Position numbers and translations under genes: made by a program. From AP-15 sp963796155 (lineage in GTDB: Bacteria; Pseudomonadota; Alphaproteobacteria; ATCC43930; CGMCC-115725): 64,000 nt of DNA. Positions 33,869 to 42,918 of the stretch are shown here, piece by piece. Location: contig CAWCKT010000001.1 of the NCBI GenBank assembly GCA_963796155.1, positions 62,001 to 126,000 on the forward strand, in the 5' to 3' direction. The notes beneath the pieces are model-generated. The model made no database searches and was not told the origin of the DNA. It saw only the letters and a list, made by a program, of their open reading frames with translations. Every line of letters begins with the position of its first letter. The first letter of the stretch is position 1.

Positions 33869-34713
33869 TGAGGACAATGCCGCAGCGGTCGCGCCGACAA
33901 GGCGTCGTACGCGGCCTCTATCGGATCGGGTTGTGGATCAGTGTCCCCGTGCTGATTTCGGGGAGCGTTTACGGCACGGTCCAGCTGAGCCATTCGCCGC
34001 TCGGACAATCGCTGCTCCAAAGCGCGGCCGAAAAGGTGGTGCAGGCCACCGGGCTGCTCGGCTTGACGGTTTCCGACATCCGGGTCGAAGGCCGCGAGAC
34101 GACCGATCCGGAGACGATACTGGCGGCGCTCGCCGCCGGGCCCGGCACCCCGATCCTGGCAGTCAATCCGGCACGTGCCAAGGAGCAGCTCGAGGCCCTG
34201 CCGTGGGTGCACACCGCGGTGATCGAACGCCGGCTGCCGTCCACGCTTTACGTGCGTCTGGTCGAGCGTAAGCCGCTGGCGCTCTGGCAGCACGGCGGCA
34301 AGCTCGAGCTGATCGATCGCGAAGGCGCCGCCATCCCGGTGACCGGCCTCGACCGGTTCGCCAAGCTTCCGATGGTTGTCGGCGAGGGTGCCGCGAGCCA
34401 TGCAGCGGAGTTCCTCGCGGTGCTGGCGAGCGAACCCGATCTCGCGGCGCGCGTCACCGCCGCGATCCGTGTCGGCGATCGTCGCTGGAACCTGCGCATC
34501 GACAATGCGGTCGACGTGCTCCTCCCGGCGGAGGCGGCGGCGAGTGCGTGGTCCCAGCTCGCCAGACTCGAGCGATCGAGCGCCATCCTGAAACGGGAGG
34601 TGCAGACTATCGATATGCGGCTGCCGGATCGGCTCGTCCTGCAAGTCACCCCCGAGCCGCCAAAAGAAGCACCAATCTCGAGAAAAGAACGCCCGCCGGG
34701 GAAGAACACATGA
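33856..34713 (+). CDS. ftsQ: Cell division protein FtsQ
   Basis: A 285-residue bitopic protein: basic N-terminus, a membrane helix near residues 18-38 (LYRIGLWISVPVLISGSVYG), a POTRA domain (TVSDIRVEGRETTDPETILA, VNPARAKEQLEALPWVHTAV) and the FtsQ beta domain (TLYVRLVERKPLALWQ, LIDREGAAIP). It links FtsL and FtsB with the divisome. The ATG at 33856 is chosen over an in-frame ATG seven codons earlier. Overlaps ftsA by four bases. Confidence 0.92.
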   Translation: MRRVMRTMPQRSRRQGVVRGLYRIGLWISVPVLISGSVYGTVQLSHSPLGQSLLQSAAEKVVQATGLLGLTVSDIRVEGRETTDPETILAALAAGPGTPILAVNPARAKEQLEALPWVHTAVIERRLPSTLYVRLVERKPLALWQHGGKLELIDREGAAIPVTGLDRFAKLPMVVGEGAASHAAEFLAVLASEPDLAARVTAAIRVGDRRWNLRIDNAVDVLLPAEAAASAWSQLARLERSSAILKREVQTIDMRLPDRLVLQVTPEPPKEAPISRKERPPGKNT

Positions 34714-36044
34714 CCGCAATGGACGAAGCGCCGGCGCGCGCCAAAGACAGAGCTATGGCAGCGACCACGGGAAGCGGCGGAAAAGCAAAACCGCGCCGGC
34801 CGCCGATCAAGCCACGCGGCAGCCTCATTGCCGCGCTTGATATCGGTACGACGAAGATTTGCTGCTTCATCGCCCGGGTCGCCGCCGATAAGCCGCGTGT
34901 ACTCGGAATCGGCCACCAGATCTCTCGGGGCGTGCGCAACGGGACGATCGTTGATCTGGAAGCGGCAGGCGCCTCCATAGTCAATGCGGTGCACGCTGCC
35001 GAGGAAATGGCCGGCGAGACGATCCATCAAGTGGTGGCGAACCTCTCGGGCGGGTTCTTCGGCTCGCGCATCGTCAAGGCCGAGATCGGCATTACCGGGC
35101 GTGAGGTCACCGATGCGGAGGTGCAGCGGGTGCTCGATCAGGGGTACCATATGCGCGAGCCGGGCGATCGCCACGTTATCCATTCGGTGCCGGTCGGATT
35201 CTCTATCGACGACAGCCGGGGCATCCGCGACCCGCGCGGGATGTTTGGCGAGCGGCTCGGCGTCAACATGCATGTGGTAACCGCGAGCGCGCCCAGCGTG
35301 CGTAATCACGGCTCGGCGATCGGGCGCTCGCATCTCGAGGTCGACGCCCTCGTGGTCAGCCCCTATGCCGCCGGGCTCTCTTGTCTCGTCGAGGATGAGA
35401 TCGCTCTCGGTGTGACCGTCATTGACATGGGTGGCGGAACGACGACGATCGGAGTGTTCTTCGACGGCAATCTGATCCACGCCGACTATATACCCGTCGG
35501 CGGCTGCCATGTGACCAACGACATCGCTCGCGGACTCTCAACCCCGCTCGCCCATGCCGAACGCATGAAGACGCTGTTCGGCAGCGCGATTTCCTCGAGC
35601 ACCGACGAGCGCGAGACGATTGCGGTTCCGCAAGTCGGCGAAGAGGATGAGGGGCATGTCAATCACGTGCCGAAATCGCTGCTTGTCGGGATTATCGCGC
35701 CGCGCATCGAGGAGACCTTTGAGCTGGTGCGAAATCGTCTCGAGGCGAGCGGGTTCGACAAGGTTGCGGGCCGACGCGTCGTGCTGACCGGCGGAGCCTG
35801 TCAACTGCATGGCGCACGGGAGTTCGCCGGACTGATCCTCGACAAGCAGGTTCGGATAGGGCGGCCGCAGCAGGTTACGGGGTTGGCCGAAGCGACCGGC
35901 GGCCCGGCGTTTTCCACGACTGTCGGACTCCTGCATTTTGCACTATCGGAGCGGGCCGAGGTCCCGCGCAGCGGTCGCAACGCCGTGAGGGCATCGAACG
36001 GGCTCTTCGGTCGATTGGGTCACTGGCTGAAGGAGAACTTTTGA
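34710..36044 (+). CDS. ftsA: Cell division protein FtsA
   Basis: A 444-residue actin-like ATPase that tethers FtsZ to the membrane. After a basic 35-residue N-terminal extension come IAALDIGTTKICCFIARV (phosphate 1), VIDMGGGTTTIGVFFDGN (phosphate 2), a SHS2/1C region, and VLTGGACQLHGAREFA (adenosine motif). It ends in an amphipathic helix LFGRLGHWLKENF, the membrane-binding tail. Confidence 0.97.
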   Translation: MTAMDEAPARAKDRAMAATTGSGGKAKPRRPPIKPRGSLIAALDIGTTKICCFIARVAADKPRVLGIGHQISRGVRNGTIVDLEAAGASIVNAVHAAEEMAGETIHQVVANLSGGFFGSRIVKAEIGITGREVTDAEVQRVLDQGYHMREPGDRHVIHSVPVGFSIDDSRGIRDPRGMFGERLGVNMHVVTASAPSVRNHGSAIGRSHLEVDALVVSPYAAGLSCLVEDEIALGVTVIDMGGGTTTIGVFFDGNLIHADYIPVGGCHVTNDIARGLSTPLAHAERMKTLFGSAISSSTDERETIAVPQVGEEDEGHVNHVPKSLLVGIIAPRIEETFELVRNRLEASGFDKVAGRRVVLTGGACQLHGAREFAGLILDKQVRIGRPQQVTGLAEATGGPAFSTTVGLLHFALSERAEVPRSGRNAVRASNGLFGRLGHWLKENF

Positions 36045-36148
36045 GGCAAATTCGGCTTGGACGCTCGCCCGCCCGGGCGTGAGCCAGCGAGGGGGAGCCC
36101 GGACCAGACCGGGCATTATAGAGCTGCATCGCAGCGGAGGGGGACCGC

Positions 36149-37678
36149 ATGATCAATCTGAGCATCCCGAAGGACGAGCAGGAGATGAAGCCCCGTATCA
36201 CCGTTGTCGGGGTCGGAGGCGCCGGGGGAAACGCCGTCAACAACATGATTCGCTCGAATTTGGTCGGGTGCGAGTTCGTCGCCTGCAATACCGACGCTCA
36301 GGCGCTGCAACAGTCTACCGCACCACACAAGATACAACTCGGGATCGGCGTCACTCGGGGTCTTGGCGCTGGTTCGCGGCCCGATGTCGGCCGCGCCGCT
36401 GCCGAGGAGGCCCTCGACGAGATCCTCGAGGCGATGCAGGGCTCCAATATGGTGTTCATCACCGCTGGAATGGGCGGCGGCACTGGGACGGGTGGCGCGC
36501 CGGTAATTGCACGCATCGCGCGCGAATTGGGGATCCTGACCGTGGGCGTGGTCACTAAACCGTTTCACTTCGAGGGCAGCCATCGCATGCGCATCGCCGA
36601 GGTCGGCATCGAGGAGCTGCAGAAATTTGTCGACACCCTGATCATCATTCCCAACCAGAATCTGTTCCGGGTCGCGAACGACCGAACGACCTTCGCCGAT
36701 GCCTTCAAGATGGCGGACGACGTCCTTCATTCGGGGGTGCGCGGCGTCACAGACCTGATGGTCATGCCCGGTTTGATCAATCTCGACTTCGCCGACATCC
36801 GCACGGTGATGGCCGAAATGGGCAAGGCGATGATGGGTACCGGCGAAGCTGAAGGCGAGCGCCGGGCGATCGACGCCGCCGAGGCGGCGATCTCGAACCC
36901 GCTGCTCGAGGACGTGTCGATGAAGGGTGCGAAGGGCGTCCTGATCAACATCACCGGCGGCCTGGATATGACCTTGTTTGAGGTCGATGAGGCGGCGAAC
37001 CGCATCCGCGAGGAGGTCGATCCCGAGGCCAATATCATCTTCGGTTCGACCTTCGAGGAGGGGTTGTCCGGGAAGATGCGCATCTCGGTCGTCGCCACCG
37101 GCATCGACGCGGAAGGGGTCTCTCAGGCCCGGCCGGCGATCAGTTTGGTCAGCAGCCGGGATACCGTCGCGGCTTCCGCTTTGCGTGAGGCGACCACGGG
37201 GGGTTACATGCAGCCCCTGCTCACCCAGAATGCGGCGCAGCCGCCGATCGATGGCTTGCGGGAGCAGGCGCGCAGCGAGGCGCTGCGCATGGAGCCCGAC
37301 GGCGAGCCACTACCGCAGGCGGCAGAGGCAGCCGAGAACGCGGCGATGCGCAGCCCCGCCTTTATCGCGCCAAAGCCGGTCGACGCCGGGCTCGCCCGCG
37401 CGGTTCCGGTGACCCAACCGGCGGTTCCACCGGGGCCCGCGGTCAAGGAGGCCGCGCCAAAACCCAAGGGTCGCGTGCCCAGCCTGATTGAGCGGGTAAC
37501 CGGGGTGGGCCGGGCCCGTGCCGTCGCGCCGGAACCGGCGCCGCGTCCGGCCGCGCAGCCCGCCAAGCAGGCTGCGCAGCCTCGGCTGGCGCCGCTCGAA
37601 CCGGACGACCGGCTGGGCTTGAGCAAGGAAGAAGACCTGCTCGACATTCCCGCCTTCCTGCGTCGGCAAGCAAACTAG
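36149..37678 (+). CDS. ftsZ: Cell division protein FtsZ
   Basis: A 509-residue tubulin-like GTPase that forms the Z ring. The GTP-binding part has VGVGGAGGNAVNNMI, NTDAQAL and the tubulin signature GMGGGTGTGGAPVIARIA; the T7 loop NLDFADIRTVM follows. After residue about 330 there is a 160-residue Ala/Pro-rich linker, longer than in E. coli, ending in the conserved tail peptide DIPAFLRRQAN that binds FtsA. GGAGGGGG lies upstream of the ATG. The gap of 104 bases from ftsA may hold its own promoter. Confidence 0.98.
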   Translation: MINLSIPKDEQEMKPRITVVGVGGAGGNAVNNMIRSNLVGCEFVACNTDAQALQQSTAPHKIQLGIGVTRGLGAGSRPDVGRAAAEEALDEILEAMQGSNMVFITAGMGGGTGTGGAPVIARIARELGILTVGVVTKPFHFEGSHRMRIAEVGIEELQKFVDTLIIIPNQNLFRVANDRTTFADAFKMADDVLHSGVRGVTDLMVMPGLINLDFADIRTVMAEMGKAMMGTGEAEGERRAIDAAEAAISNPLLEDVSMKGAKGVLINITGGLDMTLFEVDEAANRIREEVDPEANIIFGSTFEEGLSGKMRISVVATGIDAEGVSQARPAISLVSSRDTVAASALREATTGGYMQPLLTQNAAQPPIDGLREQARSEALRMEPDGEPLPQAAEAAENAAMRSPAFIAPKPVDAGLARAVPVTQPAVPPGPAVKEAAPKPKGRVPSLIERVTGVGRARAVAPEPAPRPAAQPAKQAAQPRLAPLEPDDRLGLSKEEDLLDIPAFLRRQAN

Positions 37679-37881
37679 TTCGTCACCGCGGTTACCGCGG
37701 GTTCGGGCGGCCTCAAGAGCCGCGGATCGACGGGGCACCGGCAGCACGGCGATTTGAGAGCGGAATATTGGCGAGACGTAACAATCTGCAACAAAGAGTG
37801 ATTTGAGACGAAATCGAGGCGCCGGTAAGCAGTTGCTTGGTAAGGGGCAAGTTTTCGAGAATCTGTCGCATGTTGGGGGAT

Positions 37882-38799
37882 ATGACGACAGCGTCGCAAC
37901 GGACGCTAAAGAACCGGATCGGGTGCCGGGGGGTTGGGCTTCATTCGGGTCGAAGGGTCGCTATGACCTTATTCCCGGCGGCGTCGGACACCGGGATCGT
38001 GTTTCGCCGCGCCGATGCCGGGGCGGAAATCCGGGCGAGTTGGGTCAATGCGATCGAATTGCCACGATGTACGATGCTGTCAAACGGCGAGGGGATCACC
38101 ATCGGCACGGTTGAGCATCTAATGGCTGCACTTGCCGGTGCCGAGATCGATAACGTTATCGTCGAGCTTGACGGTCCCGAAGTGCCGATCATGGACGGGA
38201 GTTCGGCGCCTTTCCTTTTCCTGATCGAATGCGCCGGGGTCGTCGAGCAGGATTCGGCGCGGCGAGCTATCAAAGTGCTCAAACCGGTGAGCGTCGTCGA
38301 GAACGGTGCATCCGCGCGGTTGCTGCCCGATCACGGCTTTTCGATGAGCTTTGAAATCGATTTCGCCAACCCCCTGATCAGCCGGCAGGACATCTGCGTC
38401 GAGTTCGACGCGACGACTTTCAAATCTGAGCTCAGCCGAGCGCGCACCTTCGGCTTGCTCGACGAAGTGGACCGGTTACGGGCGTCCGGCTTCGGTCGCG
38501 GGGGGTCGCTCGACAATGTCGTCGTGGTCAGCGGCAATCATGTATTGAATGCCGGAGGGCTGCGCTACGCTGACGAGTTCGTCCGCCATAAGCTGCTCGA
38601 CGCGTTCGGTGATCTCTATCTCGCCGGCGGCCCGATCATCGGACGCTTTGACGGCATGCGTTCAGGCCACACGCATACACGACGTCTGCTCGCGGCGCTG
38701 TTTGCGGACGCCGAGGCCTGGTGCTTTACGAGCCTGGGTCGAGCGACGGATCTCGGTGCGCTTGATCAGCGGGATGGTGCGCGTCTCTTCGGGGCATGA
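37882..38799 (+). CDS. lpxC: UDP-3-O-acyl-GlcNAc deacetylase LpxC
   Basis: A 305-residue zinc enzyme, the committed step of lipid A synthesis. Seen are NRIGCRGVGLHSGRRVAMTL, VEHLMAALAGAEIDNVIVEL (zinc His), PIMDGSSAPFLFLIE, ADEFVRHKLLDAFGDLYLAG (zinc His and Asp) and SGHTHTRRLL. The ATG at 37882 follows GGGGG by four bases. Separated from ftsZ by about 200 bases that include a small CCGCGG-TTA-CCGCGG hairpin but no T run. Confidence 0.96.
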   Translation: MTTASQRTLKNRIGCRGVGLHSGRRVAMTLFPAASDTGIVFRRADAGAEIRASWVNAIELPRCTMLSNGEGITIGTVEHLMAALAGAEIDNVIVELDGPEVPIMDGSSAPFLFLIECAGVVEQDSARRAIKVLKPVSVVENGASARLLPDHGFSMSFEIDFANPLISRQDICVEFDATTFKSELSRARTFGLLDEVDRLRASGFGRGGSLDNVVVVSGNHVLNAGGLRYADEFVRHKLLDAFGDLYLAGGPIIGRFDGMRSGHTHTRRLLAALFADAEAWCFTSLGRATDLGALDQRDGARLFGA

Positions 38800-38811
38800 C
38801 GTTAACATGGC

Positions 38812-38843
38812 TTGTCCCCCGTGAACGCGATCAGTGCTATAAG
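38812..38843 (+). promoter_or_regulatory. Possible promoter before bamD
   Basis: An extended -10, TGCTATAAG, lies about 30 bases before the bamD start. The nearest -35-like TTGTCC is 20 bases upstream, longer than ideal. Confidence 0.35.
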
Positions 38844-38874
38844 CGGAACCTGACTCCCGTCACTGGGGTTGCCG

Positions 38875-39687
38875 ATGCGTCCATTGTCCACATTTCGGTG
38901 GCTTGGTGTAGCCGCTCTGGTATCCATTCTCGCAGCCTGTGGCGGCGGGAAAAAGGACGTTTACGTCGAAAAACCGGTCGACGATCTCTACAATAAAGCC
39001 ATGGATGAGATGGTCGAAGAGCGTTATGCTCCCGCAGCTAAGACGTTTGACGAAGTCGAGAGCCAGCATCCTTACTCGGTCTGGGCCACAAAGAGCCAAG
39101 TTATGGCAGCCTATGCCCAATACGAGGCGGGGAATTACGGTGAAGCGGTTATCGCTGCAGATCGTTTTATTCAACTACATCCGGGTAATCGTGACATCGC
39201 TTATGCCTATTATTTGAAGGCAATCTCCTATTACGTCCAAATTACCGATGTCGGCCGTGACCAGAAAATCACCGAGCAGGCCTTGAAGGCGCTCGACGAC
39301 GTGGTGCGCCGTTTTCCTGACAGCAAATATGCACGTGACGCCAAACTGAAACTTGATTTCACTCGTGACCATCTGGCCGGTAAGGAAATGGAGATCGGTC
39401 GTTACTATCTTAGACGTGGCCAATACCTGGCGGCGATAAACCGCTTCAAACGCGTTATCGACAATTATCAGACGACGACGCATGTGCCGGAAGCGCTGGA
39501 GCGTCTTGTCGAATGCGACTTGGCACTCGGTCTCGACGACGAGGCCAAGGCCAATGCCGCAGTCCTCGGCTACAATTATCCGGGGAGCGAGTGGTATCAG
39601 GACAGCTACGCCCTCGTTACAGGAACCGGTAATCCCGGCCTGCCCAAGGAAGGCTGGTTCGCGCGCAGCATCGGAAGTCTATTCTGA
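38875..39687 (+). CDS. bamD: Outer membrane assembly lipoprotein BamD
   Basis: A 270-residue lipoprotein with signal WLGVAALVSILAACGGG (lipidated Cys in LAAC) and TPR repeats typical of BamD: LYNKAMDEMVEERYAPAAKT, ESQHPYSVWATKSQVMAAYA, FIQLHPGNRDIAYAYYLKAI and RYYLRRGQYLAAINRFKRV. It is an essential partner of BamA in outer-membrane protein insertion. It follows lpxC as in many alphaproteobacteria, but recN, often next, is absent. Confidence 0.95.
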   Translation: MRPLSTFRWLGVAALVSILAACGGGKKDVYVEKPVDDLYNKAMDEMVEERYAPAAKTFDEVESQHPYSVWATKSQVMAAYAQYEAGNYGEAVIAADRFIQLHPGNRDIAYAYYLKAISYYVQITDVGRDQKITEQALKALDDVVRRFPDSKYARDAKLKLDFTRDHLAGKEMEIGRYYLRRGQYLAAINRFKRVIDNYQTTTHVPEALERLVECDLALGLDDEAKANAAVLGYNYPGSEWYQDSYALVTGTGNPGLPKEGWFARSIGSLF

Positions 39688-39856
39688 ACCGCACGCCGAG
39701 GCGGCGTCCGACAACATGAAAAATTGTTAATTTCGGACGGGCCACCGGCTGACGTATTTCAGCGTCGCCAGTGAGTGCATCAAGCTCCCTCCCGCGCGCT
39801 CCCTCTCTGCTGCGGCGGGTGCGGGCGTCTGCAACGTGCATCGGAGGGTTTTGAGG

Positions 39857-41020
39857 ATGCTGCGGTGGCTTTTCGCGGTCTTGCTTCTGGTCTTTACCGT
39901 CGTCGCGGCAGATGCCGCCGACAAGCCGTCCGGTGTCACCGGCCTCTATTTGACCACCCGGTATCCCGCCATGACCGTACGTGCCGGCGAGACCACGACG
40001 ATCGACCTGTCGCTGCACAACTTCAACATGCCGCCGCAAGAGGTGGGGCTGTCGGTGCCACAGGTGGCGAGCGGGTGGAAAGCGACGGTTCTCGGAGGCG
40101 GTCAGCCGATCAAGTCGGCATTTGTCGAGCCGGATAGCGAGGAGAAGCTGCAGCTGCGCCTCGAACCCCCGTCGGGTGCGGGACCCGGCGATTATCAATT
40201 CCTCGTCGAGGCTCAGGGTCAGGGGAACACGCTGAAACTCCCGATAACCGTCACGATCGGCCAGGAGCTGCCGGCCAAGCTCAAGCTCACCACCAACTTC
40301 CCGGCGCTGCGCGGCACCGCGACCACCTCTTTCAAATTCAAGGTTGCGGTCGCCAACGACAGCGGGCGCGACGCCACGATCAATTTCAGCGCCGACGCGC
40401 CGAAGAACTTCCAGGTCACCTATACCGAGGCCTATGGCACCCAGCAGCTCACCAGCATCCCGATCGAGGCCGGCAAGTCGAAGGACATCGAGGCTTCCGT
40501 CGCGTTGCCGCGCGATACCCCGGCCGGCGATTACAAGCTCGTGCTGCACGCCAAGAGTGAGGCCGCGTCGGCTGATCTCGACCTCTCCATCACGATCATC
40601 GGCCAGCCCCGCCTGTCGCTCGCTGGCGAAGGCGGCCGTCTCAGCGGCGAGGCCTATGCCGGCCAGGACAGCCAACTGACCTTGGTCGCGAAGAACGACG
40701 GCAGCGAGGCGGCGCGCGACGTCGAGTTCAGCGGGACGGCGCCCGAGGGCTGGAAGACGAGCTTCGACCCCAAGGAATTGCCCGAACTCGACGCCGGCAA
40801 GTCGCAGTCGATCAAGGTCACGTTGACGCCGTCCGCGCGCGCCATCGCCGGGGATTATCAGACGACGATCCGCGCCAGCTCGGCCGGCGGTCAGTCCGAA
40901 TCGGCGAATTTTCGCATCACCGTCCTGACTTCGACCGTGTGGGGTGCTGTCGGCATCGGCGTCATCGCTGTCGCCCTGCTCGTCGTCGTCTTCGCGGTCG
41001 CCCGCTTCGGCCGGCGTTAG
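39857..41020 (+). CDS. Exported NEW3-domain protein with C-terminal membrane anchor
   Basis: A 387-residue protein with a signal peptide (LRWLFAVLLLVFTVVAADAA), three immunoglobulin-like repeats of the NEW3/COG1470 type (YPAMTVRAGETTTIDLSLHN, FPALRGTATTSFKFKVAV, AYAGQDSQLTLVAKNDGSEA) and a C-terminal helix followed by RFGRR. It would sit in the periplasm anchored in the inner membrane. It is 10 bases upstream of an ABC exporter pair and is likely an accessory of that exporter, an arrangement also seen elsewhere. Substrate unknown. Confidence 0.78.
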   Translation: MLRWLFAVLLLVFTVVAADAADKPSGVTGLYLTTRYPAMTVRAGETTTIDLSLHNFNMPPQEVGLSVPQVASGWKATVLGGGQPIKSAFVEPDSEEKLQLRLEPPSGAGPGDYQFLVEAQGQGNTLKLPITVTIGQELPAKLKLTTNFPALRGTATTSFKFKVAVANDSGRDATINFSADAPKNFQVTYTEAYGTQQLTSIPIEAGKSKDIEASVALPRDTPAGDYKLVLHAKSEAASADLDLSITIIGQPRLSLAGEGGRLSGEAYAGQDSQLTLVAKNDGSEAARDVEFSGTAPEGWKTSFDPKELPELDAGKSQSIKVTLTPSARAIAGDYQTTIRASSAGGQSESANFRITVLTSTVWGAVGIGVIAVALLVVVFAVARFGRR

Positions 41021-41030
41021 CGAGGGTAGG

Positions 41031-41969
41031 ATGGCTGACGAAGTCGTGATCCGGGCCGAGGGGCTGACCAAGCGCTACGCCGCGACCCTTGCGGTCGACC
41101 ATATCGACCTCGAGGTTCGCTCGGGCGAGATCCTCGGCATTCTCGGACCCAACGGGTCGGGCAAGACGACGACGATCCTGATGCTGCTCGGGTTGACCGA
41201 GCCGACCGAAGGCCGCGCCGAGGTCGCCGGCTTCGACCCGTTGCGCGCGCCGCTCGAAGTCAAGCGTCGGGTGGGTTATCTGCCCGATACGGTCGGCTTT
41301 TATGATGGGCTCTCGGCGCGCGATAATCTTGCCTATACCGGACGGCTCGCCGGGCTGTCGCGGCGCGAGATCGATGAGCGGTTTGCCGAGGCGCTCGCGA
41401 GAGTGGGGCTTCCCGATGTCGGCCGGGAGCGGGTCGGGACGTTCTCGCGCGGCATGCGCCAGCGGTTGGGCCTCGCCGAGATCCTGATGAAGCGTCCGAG
41501 CATCGCCATTCTCGACGAGCCGACTGCGACATTGGACCCGCATTCGACGCAAGAATTTCTCGGCATGATCCGTTCGCTGAAGAGCGACGGCACCGCCGTT
41601 CTGCTGTCCTCGCATCATCTCGACCAGGTGCAAAGCGTGTGCGACCGGGTGGCCCTGTTCAACCTCGGGCGGATCGCGCTCTCGGGCAGCGTGACCGATT
41701 TGGCGCAGCGGGTACTCGGCGGCGGCCACGTGATCGATGTCGAGGTCCGCGGCCCCGGTGTGCGTGACCTCCTCGCCGGCATGCCGGGCGTGGTGCGGGT
41801 GCAGGTGCTCGGGCCGGAGCTTTACCGGGTCGATTGCGAGCGCGATTTGCGGCCCGAGATCGCTCGGCTTCTCGCTCCGTCATGCGAGTTGACCGGCATC
41901 CGCTTTGCCGAGCCGAGCCTCAACGAGGTCTACACCCGTTACTTCGACGAGGTGCGCCATGCGGCGTAG
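41031..41969 (+). CDS. ABC transporter ATP-binding protein (ABC-2 type)
   Basis: A 312-residue ATPase: Walker A GPNGSGKTTT near residue 41, Q-loop region VGYLPDTVGFYDGLSARDNL, signature variant FSRGMRQRLGLAEILMKRPS, Walker B IAILDEPTATLDP and the switch His in LLSSHHLDQV. The C-terminal 90 residues form the domain seen in NosF/CcmA-like exporters. It pairs with the permease, overlapping it by 11 bases. Substrate unknown. Confidence 0.93.
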   Translation: MADEVVIRAEGLTKRYAATLAVDHIDLEVRSGEILGILGPNGSGKTTTILMLLGLTEPTEGRAEVAGFDPLRAPLEVKRRVGYLPDTVGFYDGLSARDNLAYTGRLAGLSRREIDERFAEALARVGLPDVGRERVGTFSRGMRQRLGLAEILMKRPSIAILDEPTATLDPHSTQEFLGMIRSLKSDGTAVLLSSHHLDQVQSVCDRVALFNLGRIALSGSVTDLAQRVLGGGHVIDVEVRGPGVRDLLAGMPGVVRVQVLGPELYRVDCERDLRPEIARLLAPSCELTGIRFAEPSLNEVYTRYFDEVRHAA

Positions 41970-42918
41970 CGGCTCGCCCTTCACCGGGGCCGGGATCGTC
42001 CTCGCCAAGGAGGCCGCGGACCAGCTGAGCGGCATTCGCATGGTCGTGATCGAGGCGCTGGTCTTCCTGATCGCGCTCGTTCTGGCTTGGTTTTCAACGA
42101 CGACAATCCGTGAATCCATTGGCCAAAGCCCGTTTCTGTTTCTCCGTTTGCTGACGATGGCCCCGGACCCGATACCATTCTCGTTTATCGACACGGTTGG
42201 GCTCGTGGCGCCGGTAATCGCGATCGCGCTCGGATTCGACGCGGTGAACGCGGAGTTCAACCAGCGGACCCTGAGCCGCATTCTCGCCCAGCCGATTTAT
42301 CGCGACGCTCTGCTGCTCGGTAAATTTCTCGCTCGTCTCCTCGCCTTGGCCATAGCACTGCTCTCGCTGTGGCTGCTGGTGTTGGGGGTCGGCTTCCTGC
42401 GCCTCGGGCTGCCGCCGAGCGGCGAGGAGCTGATCCGGATGCTGGGTTTTCTGGTCGCGACCATCGCCTATGGCGGGGTGTGGCTCGCGGTAGCGTTCTT
42501 GTTCTCGATTCTGTTTCGAGCCCCCGCAACGGCCGCACTCGCGGCGTTGGGCCTCTGGCTCGTCTTCTCGTTCTTCTGGTCGTTGGTCATCACGCCCCTT
42601 GCGGCGACCCTGATCGCCGGACCGCAGGAAGACATCTTCGGCCCCAATCTCGCTTACATTCAAACCTCGCAGGTGCTCGATCGGATCTCGCCGAACACGC
42701 TCTATGCCGAGATTGCATTGGCCCTGCTGCAGCCGGCAACGCGCACCCTTGGTCCGGTATTCATCAGCCAGCTCCGCGGCGCGCTGCTCGGCGCGCCATT
42801 GCCGGCTTCCCAGAGTTTCATCCTGGTCTGGCCGCAGCTGACCGGGCTCGTCGCCGCGATGATCCTGATCTTCGCCGCCGGCTACGTGGTCTTCCAGCGC
42901 CAGGAGATCCGCGCATGA
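41959..42918 (+). CDS. ABC-2 type permease
   Basis: A 319-residue membrane protein of the NosY-like ABC-2 family, with about six helices. The segment ALGFDAVNAEFNQRTLSRIL followed by QPIYRDALLLGKFLARLLAL is characteristic. The long periplasmic part after helix 4 (PQEDIFGPNLAYIQTSQVLD) is typical of these exporters. It works with the preceding ATPase and probably the NEW3 protein. Its stop overlaps the arylsulfotransferase-like gene (ATGA). Confidence 0.88.
   Translation: MRRSGSPFTGAGIVLAKEAADQLSGIRMVVIEALVFLIALVLAWFSTTTIRESIGQSPFLFLRLLTMAPDPIPFSFIDTVGLVAPVIAIALGFDAVNAEFNQRTLSRILAQPIYRDALLLGKFLARLLALAIALLSLWLLVLGVGFLRLGLPPSGEELIRMLGFLVATIAYGGVWLAVAFLFSILFRAPATAALAALGLWLVFSFFWSLVITPLAATLIAGPQEDIFGPNLAYIQTSQVLDRISPNTLYAEIALALLQPATRTLGPVFISQLRGALLGAPLPASQSFILVWPQLTGLVAAMILIFAAGYVVFQRQEIRA

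Noticed and set aside
39617..41071. Minus-strand frame of 484 codons opposite the NEW3-domain gene
   Set aside because: Composition of a shadow frame; the plus strand has a signal peptide, domain repeats and operon context.
42369..42914. N-terminal extension of the ASST frame into the permease gene
   Set aside because: The extension is antisense-like Arg/Pro-rich sequence overlapping the permease; the ATG at 42915 has the ATGA overlap and begins the family sequence.
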